Shown here piece after piece: positions 8,636 to 17,840 of a stretch of 64,000 nucleotides of DNA; the first letter of the stretch is position 1; each line of letters begins with the position of its first letter. The translations under genes and the position numbers were made by a program. The notes beneath the pieces were generated by a model. The model had not been told where the DNA came from. It searched no databases and saw nothing but the letters and a program-made list of their open reading frames with translations. Location of the stretch: NCBI RefSeq assembly GCF_034479615.1, contig NZ_CP140255.1, positions 3,100,001-3,164,000 on the forward strand, in the 5' to 3' direction. This DNA is from Vreelandella neptunia (lineage in GTDB: Bacteria > Pseudomonadota > Gammaproteobacteria > Pseudomonadales > Halomonadaceae).

Positions 8636-9330
8636 GTGGCGCCCTCTTCAGTTCGACCGTCACGCCCCAAAGCCTCGACCCCTTCGAGATGCAAAAGCTG
8701 CCGAATCAACAGCGCGCCCAGCATTGACCCCAACCAGGCGACTAGCAGCCCTACACTAATTAGTGCCTGAGCAGTCGCCGAGGTGCCTGCCACGCCAGCC
8801 AGTAGTATAAATACCGCCGAGCCGAGCAGATTAAACGCCAGCAGCCGACGCAGCAGATGACGGTGTAGCGCAAACGCCCCTAAGGCGGTAGCGGCAATCA
8901 CTACTCCAGCAACAAGCAGCGGATGCTCTGAAGGTGCATACGCCATATCGGCGACGACATAGCGAATCGCGGCGCCGACCATGACAAACCAAGCCAGTGC
9001 CAACAACACCCGCATCGCCACCCGCGACCAAGGCTCGCTGAATTTATCGCGCTCTAAAGGTGAGGAAGCGCCGGGTAAGACATGGCCCAGGGCATAAAAA
9101 AAGCAGGGCCCGGTTAACCATACCCCTAGCACCAGCTCGACAGCCGCCAGCCAGGGGGCACCGAGCTGCCACCAGGCCGCAGTCATTGCGGCCGTAAAAG
9201 CCACAAAAAAGTAGCAAGCGCGCACCAAGTGGCGGTCAAACAGGCACACTAGCGCTGATGCCGTGAGGAACAGCGCCAGCAGCACTTCTATTGCGTCAAA
9301 AGATTCTATTGCATCAAAGGTGGCTGTCAT
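8632..9330 (-). CDS. Fused MbhD/DUF4040-like and MnhC/NuoK-like membrane subunit
   Basis: The first gene of the module encodes 232 residues in two parts. Residues 10-85 resemble the DUF4040/MbhD helices of MrpA/MrpB and hydrogenase Mbh subunits (LGAPWLAAVELVLGVWLTG replaces the family's GAPDVA-type motif). Residues 150-220 resemble MnhC/NuoK (LLAFNLLGSAVFILLAG, then AQALISVGLLVAWLG), although the family's DPxPQALVLT motif is degraded. A direct nucleotide repeat gives FDAIESFDAIE at the N-terminus. The ATG at 9330 has only a weak ribosome site. A small adaptor subunit bridging the three antiporter-like proteins is the inferred role. Confidence 0.65.
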   Translation of the reverse strand: MTATFDAIESFDAIEVLLALFLTASALVCLFDRHLVRACYFFVAFTAAMTAAWWQLGAPWLAAVELVLGVWLTGPCFFYALGHVLPGASSPLERDKFSEPWSRVAMRVLLALAWFVMVGAAIRYVVADMAYAPSEHPLLVAGVVIAATALGAFALHRHLLRRLLAFNLLGSAVFILLAGVAGTSATAQALISVGLLVAWLGSMLGALLIRQLLHLEGVEALGRDGRTEEGAT

Positions 9331-9370
9331 TCGTTTTCGCTACATCCTTGCATCGGTCACGAATAGGCGC

Positions 9371-10036
9371 TTAGTTTAGGCGAGAACTCAGCCACTTGCC
9401 GATATCATTCACCTGCTGGGGGCAGAGCGCATGGGCCATGGGGTATTGACGGTAGTTGACCGCGTAACCCATCTCTTTCAAGCGGTCGGCTCCGCTACGA
9501 CCCAGGCTTTCAGGCACAATGGGGTCAAAGTTACCGTGCTGCACTTCTATAGGGATTTGACGATTGGCTTCCGCCAGGTCGATATTGTCCGCGGTCGCGA
9601 AGTAGGTCGACATGGCCAATAAGCCCCCTAGCGGCGCGGGGAAAGTCAGCGCGGCGTGGTAGGCAACAGCACCACCCTGCGAAAAACCCGCCACAATAAT
9701 GCGTTGGCTATCGATGCCCTGGTCGATCTGCTCTTGAATCAACGCCTGGATTCGCTCAGCAGATTTCTTGAGCTGGATCTCATCGACCCGACGTCCCAAA
9801 TCCATGGCCAAAATATCGTACCAAGCGGGCATCACCATACCGCCATTGATCGTCACCGGCAGCCGAGGCGCATGGGGCATGATAAAGCGTACGTGGGAAT
9901 CTTTAGGCAGCGCTAATGCGGGTACCAAGGGTTCAAAATCGCGCCCATCCGCGCCTAAGCCGTGAATAATAAACACACAGGCATCGGCGGGTTGACCATC
10001 TTTCGGCTCAATAATCAGTTCGCCAGGAGCAGTCAT
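9371..10036 (-). CDS. Alpha/beta hydrolase, phospholipase/carboxylesterase family
   Basis: This 221-residue cytoplasmic hydrolase matches the Abhydrolase_2 carboxylesterase / acyl-protein thioesterase family. It shows the HGLGADGRDF oxyanion segment, the nucleophile elbow GFSQGG, the acid residue in HGNFDPIVP and the catalytic His in MAHALCPQ. The open frame extends to a TTG at 10057, but the ATG at 10036 is downstream of AAGGA and is preferred. It stands alone between the antiporter module and the SLC13 permease on the same strand. The natural ester substrate cannot be deduced. Confidence 0.9.
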   Translation of the reverse strand: MTAPGELIIEPKDGQPADACVFIIHGLGADGRDFEPLVPALALPKDSHVRFIMPHAPRLPVTINGGMVMPAWYDILAMDLGRRVDEIQLKKSAERIQALIQEQIDQGIDSQRIIVAGFSQGGAVAYHAALTFPAPLGGLLAMSTYFATADNIDLAEANRQIPIEVQHGNFDPIVPESLGRSGADRLKEMGYAVNYRQYPMAHALCPQQVNDIGKWLSSRLN

Positions 10037-10126
10037 GACATCGTATTCCTTATTCAAAAAGGGCCACCCTAGCGCAAACCCGCGTTAACAGCGAGCCATG
10101 GCATGCTTAAAAAGGTCACGCCACGC

Positions 10127-11896
10127 TTAAAAGGGCCACACGAGGGGAATCAAAACGAGCGCTATGGCACCCGTCAGTATATTTAATCCACCGCCCAAAC
10201 GTAGAAAATCGCTCACTCGGTAACCGCCCGGGCCATACACCATCAGGTTGGTTTGATAGCCGATGGGGGTTAAAAAGCTCGCCGAAGCGGCAAACATGAC
10301 CGCCACAACATAGGGCATCGGGTTCACGCCCAAGCTTTCCGCCGCGCTCATCACCACCGGAAAAATAATCACTGCCGCTGCATTGTTGGTCACCAGCTCG
10401 GTGAGCAGCGCCACCACGCAGTAAGTGCCTACTAACAGTAGCAAAGGGTTCCCAGCCACTAAGGTGAGCACTCCGCCGGCCATTACCTCGGCAGCACCAG
10501 AGCTCTGCAGCGCGGCCCCCACTCCAAACGACGCGGCAATGGTAAGCAACACCTGGGTATCCAAGCCACGCTTGGCGGCGCCCACCGAACAGCAGCCCGT
10601 GAGTAGCGCCAATGCCGCCCCCAACATGGCAGCGTTGAGCATACTCAGCACCCCGAAGGCGGCAAGCAGTACGGCGCCTAACAGCACTCCCCACGCTAGC
10701 GGCGCTTTCTCATGGATCGGCCGCGCCGCGCCATTCAACTCACTAATCAGCAGGAAATCCCGCGACTGGCGGTGCCGCTCAATAAAAGGCGGCCGCGCCT
10801 CCAGCAGCAGCACGTCGGCGGGCTGCAGCCGCACTTGGCCAAGATTGCCCTTAACCCGTTCGCCGCCACGGCAGATCGCCAGCACGGCTGCCCCATAAAG
10901 GGTTCTAAAGTGGCCATCGCGAATACGCTGGCCAATAAACTGGCACTGATTTGAGACCACGGCCTCGACCAAGCGACGCTCTTTGAACTCTTTCTCCAAA
11001 CTGGAGGTACCATCTCGGGAAGGAATTAAGCCACGAATTTGCTGCAACTCCACCGCCGCATCAGAGGTACCTGCAAACACCAGCCGATCGCCACCTTTTA
11101 GCTGCTCGCCAGGCCCAACAACGCTAACCACGTTGCCTGCACGCTCAATCTCGACCAGAAACAGCTCCTGCAGGTGGCGTAACCCCGCCTCTTCAACGGT
11201 GCGATCCACCAGCACGCCTGCCGGGTCGACTTCCATTTCGATAGTGAACTCGCGAGGGTTGGCAAACGCATTGGCCAGCCCTTCCCTAGCGGGCAACAAA
11301 CGTGGCCCTAACAAGACTAGATAAGCAAGTCCTGCGATGGCCACCGGAACACCTACCCAGGCCAAATCCAACAGGCCCATGCCAAGCTCCGGGTAGCGTT
11401 CCAGCAGCAGTCCATGTACCACTAGGTTAGTGCTGGTACCAAAGAGCGTAATGGTGCCACCAAGGATAGAGGCGAAGCTGAGCGGCATCAGCAACCGCTG
11501 GGGAGACAAGCGCAGCCGACGGCTCCAGCTCATAACCGCGGGGATATAAGTAGCAACAACCGGAGTATTGTTAACGAAGCCGCTAAGCGTGGCCACGGGG
11601 AGCAGCAGGCGTACCAGCGCGCCTCGCTCGCTTTTAGGCCGCTTGAGTACATAGCGAATAATCAGATCGATGCCGCCGGTTTCGCGAATGCTGGCCACCA
11701 GCACATACATAAACGCCACGGTAAACAGGCCACTATTGGAGAAGCCCCCCAGCGCCTGCTGTGGGTCAATCACACCCAGCGTCATCAGTAAAACAACCGC
11801 GCCCAGCAAGATAATATCCGGCCCCAGGCGTGAAAAAGCCATCAACGGAAAGATGGTGAGCACCACCCCGACCGCTATCCAAGCATCCAGCGACAT
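10127..11896 (-). CDS. SLC13-family anion permease with RCK/TrkA-C domains
   Basis: A 589-residue inner-membrane permease. Two membrane halves carry the duplicated signature (FVNNTPVVATYIP in the first, VTNNAAAVIIFPVV in the second). They flank a cytosolic insert of about 200 residues that looks like two TrkA-C (RCK_C) regulatory domains (for example LVDRTVEEAGLRHL, and a second copy near residue 310-390). This layout is typical of SLC13/CitT-ArsB-type permeases for sulfate or other anions. The ATG at 11896 has AAGGA nine bases upstream. It is monocistronic. The substrate is unknown. Confidence 0.88.
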   Translation of the reverse strand: MSLDAWIAVGVVLTIFPLMAFSRLGPDIILLGAVVLLMTLGVIDPQQALGGFSNSGLFTVAFMYVLVASIRETGGIDLIIRYVLKRPKSERGALVRLLLPVATLSGFVNNTPVVATYIPAVMSWSRRLRLSPQRLLMPLSFASILGGTITLFGTSTNLVVHGLLLERYPELGMGLLDLAWVGVPVAIAGLAYLVLLGPRLLPAREGLANAFANPREFTIEMEVDPAGVLVDRTVEEAGLRHLQELFLVEIERAGNVVSVVGPGEQLKGGDRLVFAGTSDAAVELQQIRGLIPSRDGTSSLEKEFKERRLVEAVVSNQCQFIGQRIRDGHFRTLYGAAVLAICRGGERVKGNLGQVRLQPADVLLLEARPPFIERHRQSRDFLLISELNGAARPIHEKAPLAWGVLLGAVLLAAFGVLSMLNAAMLGAALALLTGCCSVGAAKRGLDTQVLLTIAASFGVGAALQSSGAAEVMAGGVLTLVAGNPLLLLVGTYCVVALLTELVTNNAAAVIIFPVVMSAAESLGVNPMPYVVAVMFAASASFLTPIGYQTNLMVYGPGGYRVSDFLRLGGGLNILTGAIALVLIPLVWPF

Positions 11897-11997
11897 AACT
11901 ACGACATCCTTAACTAATAAGCATGGCGGTATTGTGAAGCCAATCTTATATTCTAAAAAGTTATTTTTAGAAACATTTAAAGATCGAAATGGAATAT

Positions 11998-12059
11998 GGT
12001 GTGAGGTGTGAGGTGTGAGGTGTGAGGTGTGAGGTGTGAGGTGTGAGGTGTGAGGTGTG
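11998..12059. repeat. 7-bp tandem repeat (GGTGTGA)n
   Basis: Eight exact copies of GGTGTGA plus a six-base partial copy run from 11998 to 12059 without interruption. The array sits between the SLC13 promoter region and the cold-shock gene terminator, outside any gene. The unit length of seven means copy number changes would shift spacing but not a reading frame here. Confidence 0.95.
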
Positions 12060-12064
12060 CTAAG

Positions 12065-12114
12065 TTTAGGTTACAAAACCTAAAAAGCGAAAACCCCGCG
12101 CTTGGCGGGGTTTT
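12065..12114 (-). terminator. cspA: Rho-independent terminator of the cold-shock gene
   Basis: The stem AAAACCCCGC / GCGGGGTTTT (12090-12099 and 12105-12114, loop GCTTG) is followed on the minus strand by a T-rich stretch, and lies 56 bp beyond the csp stop. A second small hairpin, TTTAGGTT / AACCTAAA (12065-12072 and 12077-12084), follows it. Confidence 0.85.
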
Positions 12115-12169
12115 CTGGTCAATCAACGCTAAGCGGTGATTGCTAACATCTCAATACTTAAGAATTAAC

Positions 12170-12373
12170 TTAAACTACTTTGATGTTAGAAGCCTGAAGG
12201 CCTTTTTTACCCTGTGTGACGTCGAAGGAAACCTTCTGGCCGTCTTGCAGAGATTTGAAGCCTTCTGCCTGAATTTCTGAGAAATGCGCGAACAGATCGT
12301 CGCCATTGTCGTCAGGAGAAATGAAGCCGAAACCTTTAGTGTCGTTGAACCACTTAACGGTACCAGTTGCCAT
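12170..12373 (-). CDS. cspA: Cold-shock protein, CspA family
   Basis: The 67-residue single-domain protein has the full CspA fold: [11 protein letters not shown]1 [11 protein letters not shown]2 DLFAHFS, and the C-terminal [10 protein letters not shown]. It binds single-stranded nucleic acid and acts as an RNA chaperone. The ATG at 12373 has GAGGA eight bases upstream. It has its own terminator and nearly 200 bp of non-coding DNA upstream, enough for the long leader typical of csp genes. Whether it is cold-induced or constitutive cannot be told from sequence. Confidence 0.96.
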   Translation of the reverse strand: MATGTVKWFNDTKGFGFISPDDNGDDLFAHFSEIQAEGFKSLQDGQKVSFDVTQGKKGLQASNIKVV

Positions 12374-12570
12374 GATCGAAATCCTCGATGTTGCTAATTA
12401 AACCGGGAAATACCCGAATTGCAGTGGGTATAACAAGAGACTTTCACCAGATTTAACGCTAGAGGCGCTTCTATACTGCTGACAACGTTCGACTTGCTAA
12501 CCAACTGTCACCATTTTGCGCTGATCCACCCTCCCGCGTCAACACCCTTATAAAACGTTGATTAATAGAT

Positions 12571-14265
12571 CTAAACCTCACGCCTCTCAGCCAGTATCCA
12601 ACCGGCGGCCTTCTCGGCAATCATCAGCGTCGGAGAGTTGGTGTTGCCGCTGGTGATGGTCGGCATAACGCTGGCGTCAGCCACTCTTAGCCCGCGAATA
12701 CCGCGCACTCTCAGCCGTGCATCGACCACTGCCATCGCATCATCTTCCTGGCCCATACGTGCGGTGCCCACCGGGTGGAAAATAGTCGTGCCGATATCAC
12801 CAGCCAGCCGGGCTAACTCATCGTCGCTTTGGTACTCGAGGCCGGGTTTCACCTCTTCCGGCGCGTATTTGGCAAACGCAGGCTGCTCGGCGATACGCCT
12901 TGTCACCCGCAGAGAATCCGCCGCCACCTTGCGATCTTCAGGGGTGCTCAAGTAATTGGGAGAAATCGCCGGTGCCTGGCGCGGGTCGCTGCTTTTAAGT
13001 CGCACGGTGCCCCGGCTGGTAGGGTTCAAATTGCAGACGCTGGCGGTAATTGCCGGGTACGGGTGCAGCGGCTGACCAAAGGCTTCCAGGCTTAGCGGCT
13101 GCACGTGGTACTCAATGTTGGGGTGCGGTTGATCCTGCGTACTGCGGGTAAAAGCCCCCAGCTGTGAAGGCGCCATGCTCATTGGCCCGGAGCGTTTAAG
13201 CAGGTACTCAAGGCCAATTCCCGCTTTACCCCACAGCGTGCTGGCGATGGCATTGAGGGTTTTGCCATTAGTAATCCGATATATCGAACGAATCTGCAGG
13301 TGATCCTGCAAGTTCTCGCCGACGCCTGGCAGCTCATGCACCACCTCAACGCCGTGCTCACGCAGTGTCTCTGCGGGCCCCACACCGGAAAGCTGCAGCA
13401 GATGCGGCGTACCAATAGCGCCGGCGCAGAGCACCACCTCTGCATTGGCCCCCTCCTTGCTCAACATAGCATGTTGGGTTTTGCCCCCACGCTCTACTTC
13501 TACACCCGCGCAGCCTAGTGCGTCCGCTTGCTCAAAGAGCAGCCGATTGACCTGGGTGGAGTGCCATAGCGTGAGGTTTTTGCGCTTGAGCGCGGAGCGC
13601 AAAAACGCTTTGGCGGTATTCCAGCGCCAGCCCGAGCGCTGATTGACCTCAAAGTAGGCCACGCCTTCGTTAGACCCGCGGTTAAAATCGTCGGTACGCG
13701 GAATACCCGCCTGCACGGCAGCTTCGGCGAAATCATCCAGCACCTGCCACTTAAGGCGCTGCTTTTCGATCCGCCACTCCCCACCGTGGCCGTGAAAATC
13801 CCGGTGCTGGGCGTCTGCATCTCCGCCCTCGTCCAGACGGTAGTGGTCTTCATGTTTGATAAAGTCGGGTAGGCAGTTCTCCCAGCGCCAGGCGTCGTCG
13901 CCTGTGACTTCCGCCCAGTGGTCATAGTCACGCGCCTGGCCGCGCATATAGATCATGCCGTTGATGCTAGAGCAGCCGCCCAGGGTTTTCCCCCGCGGGT
14001 AGATCAGCGAACGTCCGTTGAGGCCTTTATCGGGCTCGGTGCGAAACAGCCAGTCGGTGCGTGGATTATTAATGCAGTAGAGGTAGCCCACCGGAATATG
14101 AATCCAGTGGTAGTTATCGCGACCGCCCGCCTCTATCAGCAGCACCTTATTATTGGGATTAGCACTCAAACGATTTGCCAGTAGGCACCCCGCGGTGCCT
14201 GCGCCGATCACGATATAGTCGAAGTGACTGATATGGTCGACATTGTTATGGGTAGATTCTGACAT
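12571..14265 (-). CDS. GMC-family FAD dehydrogenase, probable 3-hydroxypropionate/alcohol dehydrogenase
   Basis: The 564-residue protein is a GMC (choline dehydrogenase-like) oxidoreductase. It shows the FAD-binding DYIVIGAGTAGCLLANRL, GMC signatures around PRGKTLGGCSSINGMIYMRG and GAIGTPHLLQLSGVGP, and the C-terminal catalytic region with HPVGTARMG and TITSGNTNSPTLMIAEKAA. The ATG at 14265 follows GGAG. It lies 26 bp after mmsA in the same direction, and a LysR gene is divergent from mmsA. The same trio is known from pseudomonads degrading 3-hydroxypropionate (hpdH, mmsA, LysR regulator), so oxidation of 3-hydroxypropionate or a related alcohol to a semialdehyde is the inferred role. Choline oxidation is less likely because no betB, betI or betT gene is adjacent. 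Confidence 0.85.
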   Translation of the reverse strand: MSESTHNNVDHISHFDYIVIGAGTAGCLLANRLSANPNNKVLLIEAGGRDNYHWIHIPVGYLYCINNPRTDWLFRTEPDKGLNGRSLIYPRGKTLGGCSSINGMIYMRGQARDYDHWAEVTGDDAWRWENCLPDFIKHEDHYRLDEGGDADAQHRDFHGHGGEWRIEKQRLKWQVLDDFAEAAVQAGIPRTDDFNRGSNEGVAYFEVNQRSGWRWNTAKAFLRSALKRKNLTLWHSTQVNRLLFEQADALGCAGVEVERGGKTQHAMLSKEGANAEVVLCAGAIGTPHLLQLSGVGPAETLREHGVEVVHELPGVGENLQDHLQIRSIYRITNGKTLNAIASTLWGKAGIGLEYLLKRSGPMSMAPSQLGAFTRSTQDQPHPNIEYHVQPLSLEAFGQPLHPYPAITASVCNLNPTSRGTVRLKSSDPRQAPAISPNYLSTPEDRKVAADSLRVTRRIAEQPAFAKYAPEEVKPGLEYQSDDELARLAGDIGTTIFHPVGTARMGQEDDAMAVVDARLRVRGIRGLRVADASVMPTITSGNTNSPTLMIAEKAAGWILAERREV

Positions 14266-14291
14266 TGGTTGGCTCCGGTAACGTTTGGTCG

Positions 14292-15803
14292 CTACTTCGC
14301 CGTGGGCATTACAAATTCAGCCCCGGCATCAATCGAATCCGACCAACGCTGCATAATCGACTTCTGCTTGGTGTAGAAACGCACGCCCTCTTCCCCATAG
14401 GCATGGGTGTCACCAAACAGCGAACGCTTCCAGCCACCAAAGCCGTGCCATGCCATGGGAACCGGAATGGGCACATTGATACCCACCATGCCGACCTGAA
14501 TACGGCGGCCAAACTCCCGCGCCACCGTACCGCTTTCGGTAAAGCAGCTAACGCCGTTACCGAACTCATGATCGTTAATCAACTGAATGGCCGTGGCGAT
14601 ATCCGGCACCCGCACACAGACCAGCACCGGGCCAAAAATTTCTTCTTTGTAGATCGTCATCTCGGGAGTGACATTGTCAAAAAGCGTGCCGCCCATCCAG
14701 AATCCTTCAGCACACTCCTCCCCCGCCGTAGAGGCGTCAAAGGTACGGCCGTCGACCACCAGTTCAGCGCCTTCCGCCACGCCTTTTTCGATATAGCCGG
14801 TAATCCGCTGATGAGCCTCACGGGTCACAATGGGGCCCATTTCCGCATCAAGCTGCATGCCATCTTTTACTTTTAGCGCTTTGGCACGTTCCGCCAATGC
14901 CGGGACGACCTTATCCGCCACATCGCCGACCAACACCGCCACGCTAATCGCCATACAGCGCTCACCAGCCGAGCCATAGGCGGCACCAATCAGCGCATCG
15001 ACGGCTTTATCCAAATGCGCATCCGGCATCACTACCATATGATTTTTGGCTCCGCCCAAGGCTTGAATGCGCTTGCCGTTGCGCGCTCCGCGCTCGTAGA
15101 TCAGGTTGGCAATTGGCGTTGAGCCTACAAACGACAGCGCCTTAACATGCGGATGGTCGATCAGAGCTTCCACGGAGTCTTTATCACCCTGCACAACGTT
15201 AAACACGCCATCGGGCAGGCCTGCCTGCTTTAGCAAGTCAGCCATCAGCAGCGAAGCACTGGGATCAAGGGGGCTTGGCTTCAAAATAAACGTATTCCCC
15301 GCCGCAATTGCCAGCGGGAACATCCACATCGGCACCATGGCTGGGAAATTAAATGGCGTTATACCAGCCACGACGCCTAACGGCTGGCGCATCGTCCAAT
15401 TATCAATCCCGGTACTCACCTGCTCGGTGTAGTCACCCTTTAACAGCTGCGGAATTCCACAGGCAAATTCGACAATATCGATACCGCGGGCCACTTCACC
15501 CTGGGCGTCGGTGAACACCTTGCCGTGCTCTTTGGTAATCGCTTCGGCTAGCTCATCTTTATGGGCGTTTAACAGCTCTAAAAACTTGAACATCACCCGG
15601 GCGCGTCGGATGGGTGGGGTATCGGCCCAGGCGGGAAAAGCGGCTTGGGCGGCCTCTACCGCGGTATTGACGTCCGCCGGGGAAGCGAGCGATACACGAC
15701 CGGTAACACGGCCGGTGGCGGGGTTGAAGACGTCCTGGGATTGAGCAGACTCACCCGCGGTGACCTGGCCATTAATAAAGTGCTGAATCGCTGTTGTTGT
15801 CAT
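14292..15803 (-). CDS. mmsA: (Methyl)malonate-semialdehyde dehydrogenase, CoA-acylating
   Basis: This 503-residue aldehyde dehydrogenase carries MMSDH hallmarks: [35 protein letters not shown] (Asn in place of the general-base Glu of other ALDHs, as in CoA-dependent MMSDH), and the catalytic Cys in [14 protein letters not shown]. It converts malonate or methylmalonate semialdehyde to acetyl- or propionyl-CoA with NAD and CoA. The ATG at 15803 is the first gene of the mmsA-GMC operon, with 150 bp separating it from the divergent LysR gene. Valine, beta-alanine and 3-hydroxypropionate breakdown all use this enzyme; the GMC partner favours the last. Confidence 0.95.
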   Translation of the reverse strand: MTTTAIQHFINGQVTAGESAQSQDVFNPATGRVTGRVSLASPADVNTAVEAAQAAFPAWADTPPIRRARVMFKFLELLNAHKDELAEAITKEHGKVFTDAQGEVARGIDIVEFACGIPQLLKGDYTEQVSTGIDNWTMRQPLGVVAGITPFNFPAMVPMWMFPLAIAAGNTFILKPSPLDPSASLLMADLLKQAGLPDGVFNVVQGDKDSVEALIDHPHVKALSFVGSTPIANLIYERGARNGKRIQALGGAKNHMVVMPDAHLDKAVDALIGAAYGSAGERCMAISVAVLVGDVADKVVPALAERAKALKVKDGMQLDAEMGPIVTREAHQRITGYIEKGVAEGAELVVDGRTFDASTAGEECAEGFWMGGTLFDNVTPEMTIYKEEIFGPVLVCVRVPDIATAIQLINDHEFGNGVSCFTESGTVAREFGRRIQVGMVGINVPIPVPMAWHGFGGWKRSLFGDTHAYGEEGVRFYTKQKSIMQRWSDSIDAGAEFVMPTAK

Positions 15804-15953
15804 GGGAGTACCTAGTTAAGAACGCATGTTTAAAGCGTGTGCAAGAAGCTTACTTTCAGCCTAGCCTACTGAGCCTAGCGAGCGGATCAATTGAGTTATT
15901 TAAAAGCCAGTTATAAGCTCTGCTAATATCGCGACGAGTATTTGAGGCTAATC

Positions 15954-16862
15954 ATGCAAGAATACGCCACCCTGCGCGCCTTCGTGGCCGTTGCACGAAC
16001 GGGCAGCGTGTCACGCGCCGCAGAACAGCTGCACCTGACCCAGCCGGCCATTAGCCTAAAGTTGAAGCAGCTGCAGGCGAATTTAGGCCTTACGCTGTTT
16101 AGTCGCCGTCCTCAGGGCCTAGCGCTGACGCCTGACGGCCACGCTCTGCTACCTGCCGCTGAAAAAGCACTGGCCAGCGCCCAGGCGTTTGAGCAAACCG
16201 CCGGAACACTGCACAGCACGCTGCGCGGCAAGCTCTCAATCGGCACCATCGTCGACCCCGAATTTCTGCGTCTAGGCGCATTTTTGAGCCGATTGATGGC
16301 CCGAGCACCGCAGCTAGAAACCGAACTTCACCATGGGATGAGCGGCAGCGTGCTTAATCGCATTGAACAAGGCGACTTAGATGTGGGGTTTTACCTGGCG
16401 CCGCCTGGGCAAGGCCCTGGAAAAGACCATGAGGCGCTGGCGTGGCGTGAGCTAACCCATTTTGTTTATCACGTGATTGCCCCAGCAGGCTGGGAAAATC
16501 GACTCATTGATACCCGTTGGGAGCACTTAGCCACGCTGCCCTGGATTGTTACGCCACAGGATTCTGCCCACCACCGGCTGTTAAAGCAGGCGCTGGCACC
16601 GAGCGGCGCAGTTCCCAACCGGGTGGCCCAGGTGGATCAGGAGGCCTGCATGCTTGACCTGGTGCGCGCAGGCGTTGGCTTAAGCCTGGCCCGGGACGCC
16701 CTGGCGATGACCGAGCGCCAGGAGAGCGGCTTGGCAGTGGCGGAGAATATTCGCCTGCCCTGCGCGTTAAGCTTTATCTGGCGGCATGAAAGCACCAACG
16801 AATCGACTGTCAACGCTGCACTGAGTACGCTGGATGAGGTATGGCCCCAGCGTCTAGGCTAA
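15954..16862 (+). CDS. LysR family regulator, likely controls mmsA operon
   Basis: The 302-residue protein has an N-terminal LysR helix-turn-helix (VARTGSVSRAAEQLHLTQPAIS, TLFSRRPQGL) and a periplasmic-binding-like effector domain. A TTG at 15942 is in frame, but the ATG at 15954 has GAGG six bases upstream and is preferred. It is divergent from mmsA. LysR proteins commonly activate the divergent operon in the presence of the substrate, which here would be 3-hydroxypropionate or a related acid. Effector identity is inference. Confidence 0.88.
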   Translation: MQEYATLRAFVAVARTGSVSRAAEQLHLTQPAISLKLKQLQANLGLTLFSRRPQGLALTPDGHALLPAAEKALASAQAFEQTAGTLHSTLRGKLSIGTIVDPEFLRLGAFLSRLMARAPQLETELHHGMSGSVLNRIEQGDLDVGFYLAPPGQGPGKDHEALAWRELTHFVYHVIAPAGWENRLIDTRWEHLATLPWIVTPQDSAHHRLLKQALAPSGAVPNRVAQVDQEACMLDLVRAGVGLSLARDALAMTERQESGLAVAENIRLPCALSFIWRHESTNESTVNAALSTLDEVWPQRLG

Positions 16863-16969
16863 GCCATAAAAAAAGGGTTGTGACAAAGGGGCTGTAAGGA
16901 AAGGGAGCGCCAAGCGACTAATCAACTCCATAATGGACAGTAACTCGCCCCTCCACCGGAGTACTTGCA

Positions 16970-17638
16970 ATGATCCGTCTGTCCCCTCTTCGTCCATTCA
17001 CGCTTGGCGTATTGGTGGCCGCTGGCCTAGCCAGCCCTTCGCTTCAAGCCCAACCCTCCCAAGCGCAGCCCTCTCAAGACCAGCCCTCGCAACAACAGAG
17101 CAGTGCGGAAGCGACCTTTGCCGGTGGCTGTTTCTGGTGTATGGAACCGCCGTACGATGACCAACCCGGCGTCAGTGCGACTATTTCCGGCTATATCGGC
17201 GGCGAGCTTGAGAACCCCAGCTACGAAGATATCACCCGAGGTAACACGGGCCACGCCGAGGTAGTCAAGGTCGAGTACGATTCTGAGCAAATCAGCTACG
17301 CGCAGCTCTTAGAAATCTTCTGGCGCAACATCGACCCCTTTGCGGTCGACCGTCAGTTCTGTGATGTGGGCGATCAATACCGCTCGGCGATCTTCTATCA
17401 CGACGAAGCCCAGCGGGAACTGGCCGAAGCCTCGAAAGCCGAAATGGAAGCGCGCTTTGACCGGGAGATCGCCACCCAAATAGTACCAGCCACCAAGTTC
17501 TGGCCTGCTGAGGAGTACCACCAGGACTATTATCAAAAGAACCCCGTGCGCTATAAGTTCTACCGCTACAGCTGTGGTCGCGACGGGCGCCTGGAAGAAG
17601 TGTGGGGCGAAGAAGCCGGAGGGCCTTCGTTTGAGTAG
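16970..17638 (+). CDS. msrA: Peptide-methionine (S)-S-oxide reductase MsrA, exported
   Basis: The 222-residue protein has a Sec-type signal peptide (basic start, hydrophobic core, cleavage near LQA-QPS at residue 27) and a low-complexity QPSQ-rich linker. A full MsrA domain follows: the catalytic Cys in GGCFWCMEPPY, GYIGG, GHAEVVKVEYD, DVGDQYRSAIFY and AEEYHQDYYQ. It reduces methionine-S-sulfoxide in proteins, here probably in the periplasm. The ATG at 16970 follows CGGAG. It stands alone after the LysR gene. Confidence 0.95.
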   Translation: MIRLSPLRPFTLGVLVAAGLASPSLQAQPSQAQPSQDQPSQQQSSAEATFAGGCFWCMEPPYDDQPGVSATISGYIGGELENPSYEDITRGNTGHAEVVKVEYDSEQISYAQLLEIFWRNIDPFAVDRQFCDVGDQYRSAIFYHDEAQRELAEASKAEMEARFDREIATQIVPATKFWPAEEYHQDYYQKNPVRYKFYRYSCGRDGRLEEVWGEEAGGPSFE

Positions 17639-17765
17639 CAGGTGTTACGACTTAAACATTGATTAGACTAATTGGTTGAACTGTTTACTTTAATCACTGC
17701 CGGAAAGGGAACGCCAATGTTATGCATGGTCGTTCATTTTGTACTACAGTGACCTTACGCAAGAA

Positions 17766-17783
17766 ATAGACCGGTTGGTCTAT
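17766..17783. promoter_or_regulatory. Perfect palindrome, TetR-type operator candidate
   Basis: ATAGACC-GGTT-GGTCTAT is a perfect 7-bp inverted repeat 57 bp upstream of the aldehyde dehydrogenase start. From memory it resembles the AGACC/GGTCT class bound by NemR-like TetR regulators. No TetR gene is in the window. Confidence 0.5.
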
Positions 17784-17840
17784 TAGGCGTCCTGGAGCTG
17801 GACGCTGTGACCCCACGTTGATCAATAGATAGGAGATCTT

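Noticed and set aside
11998..12059. CRISPR array
   Set aside because: The 7-bp units are contiguous with no spacers, and no cas gene is present.
12571..14265. Choline dehydrogenase betA
   Set aside because: The N-terminus and context (mmsA, LysR) differ from bet operons, with no betB, betI or betT nearby.
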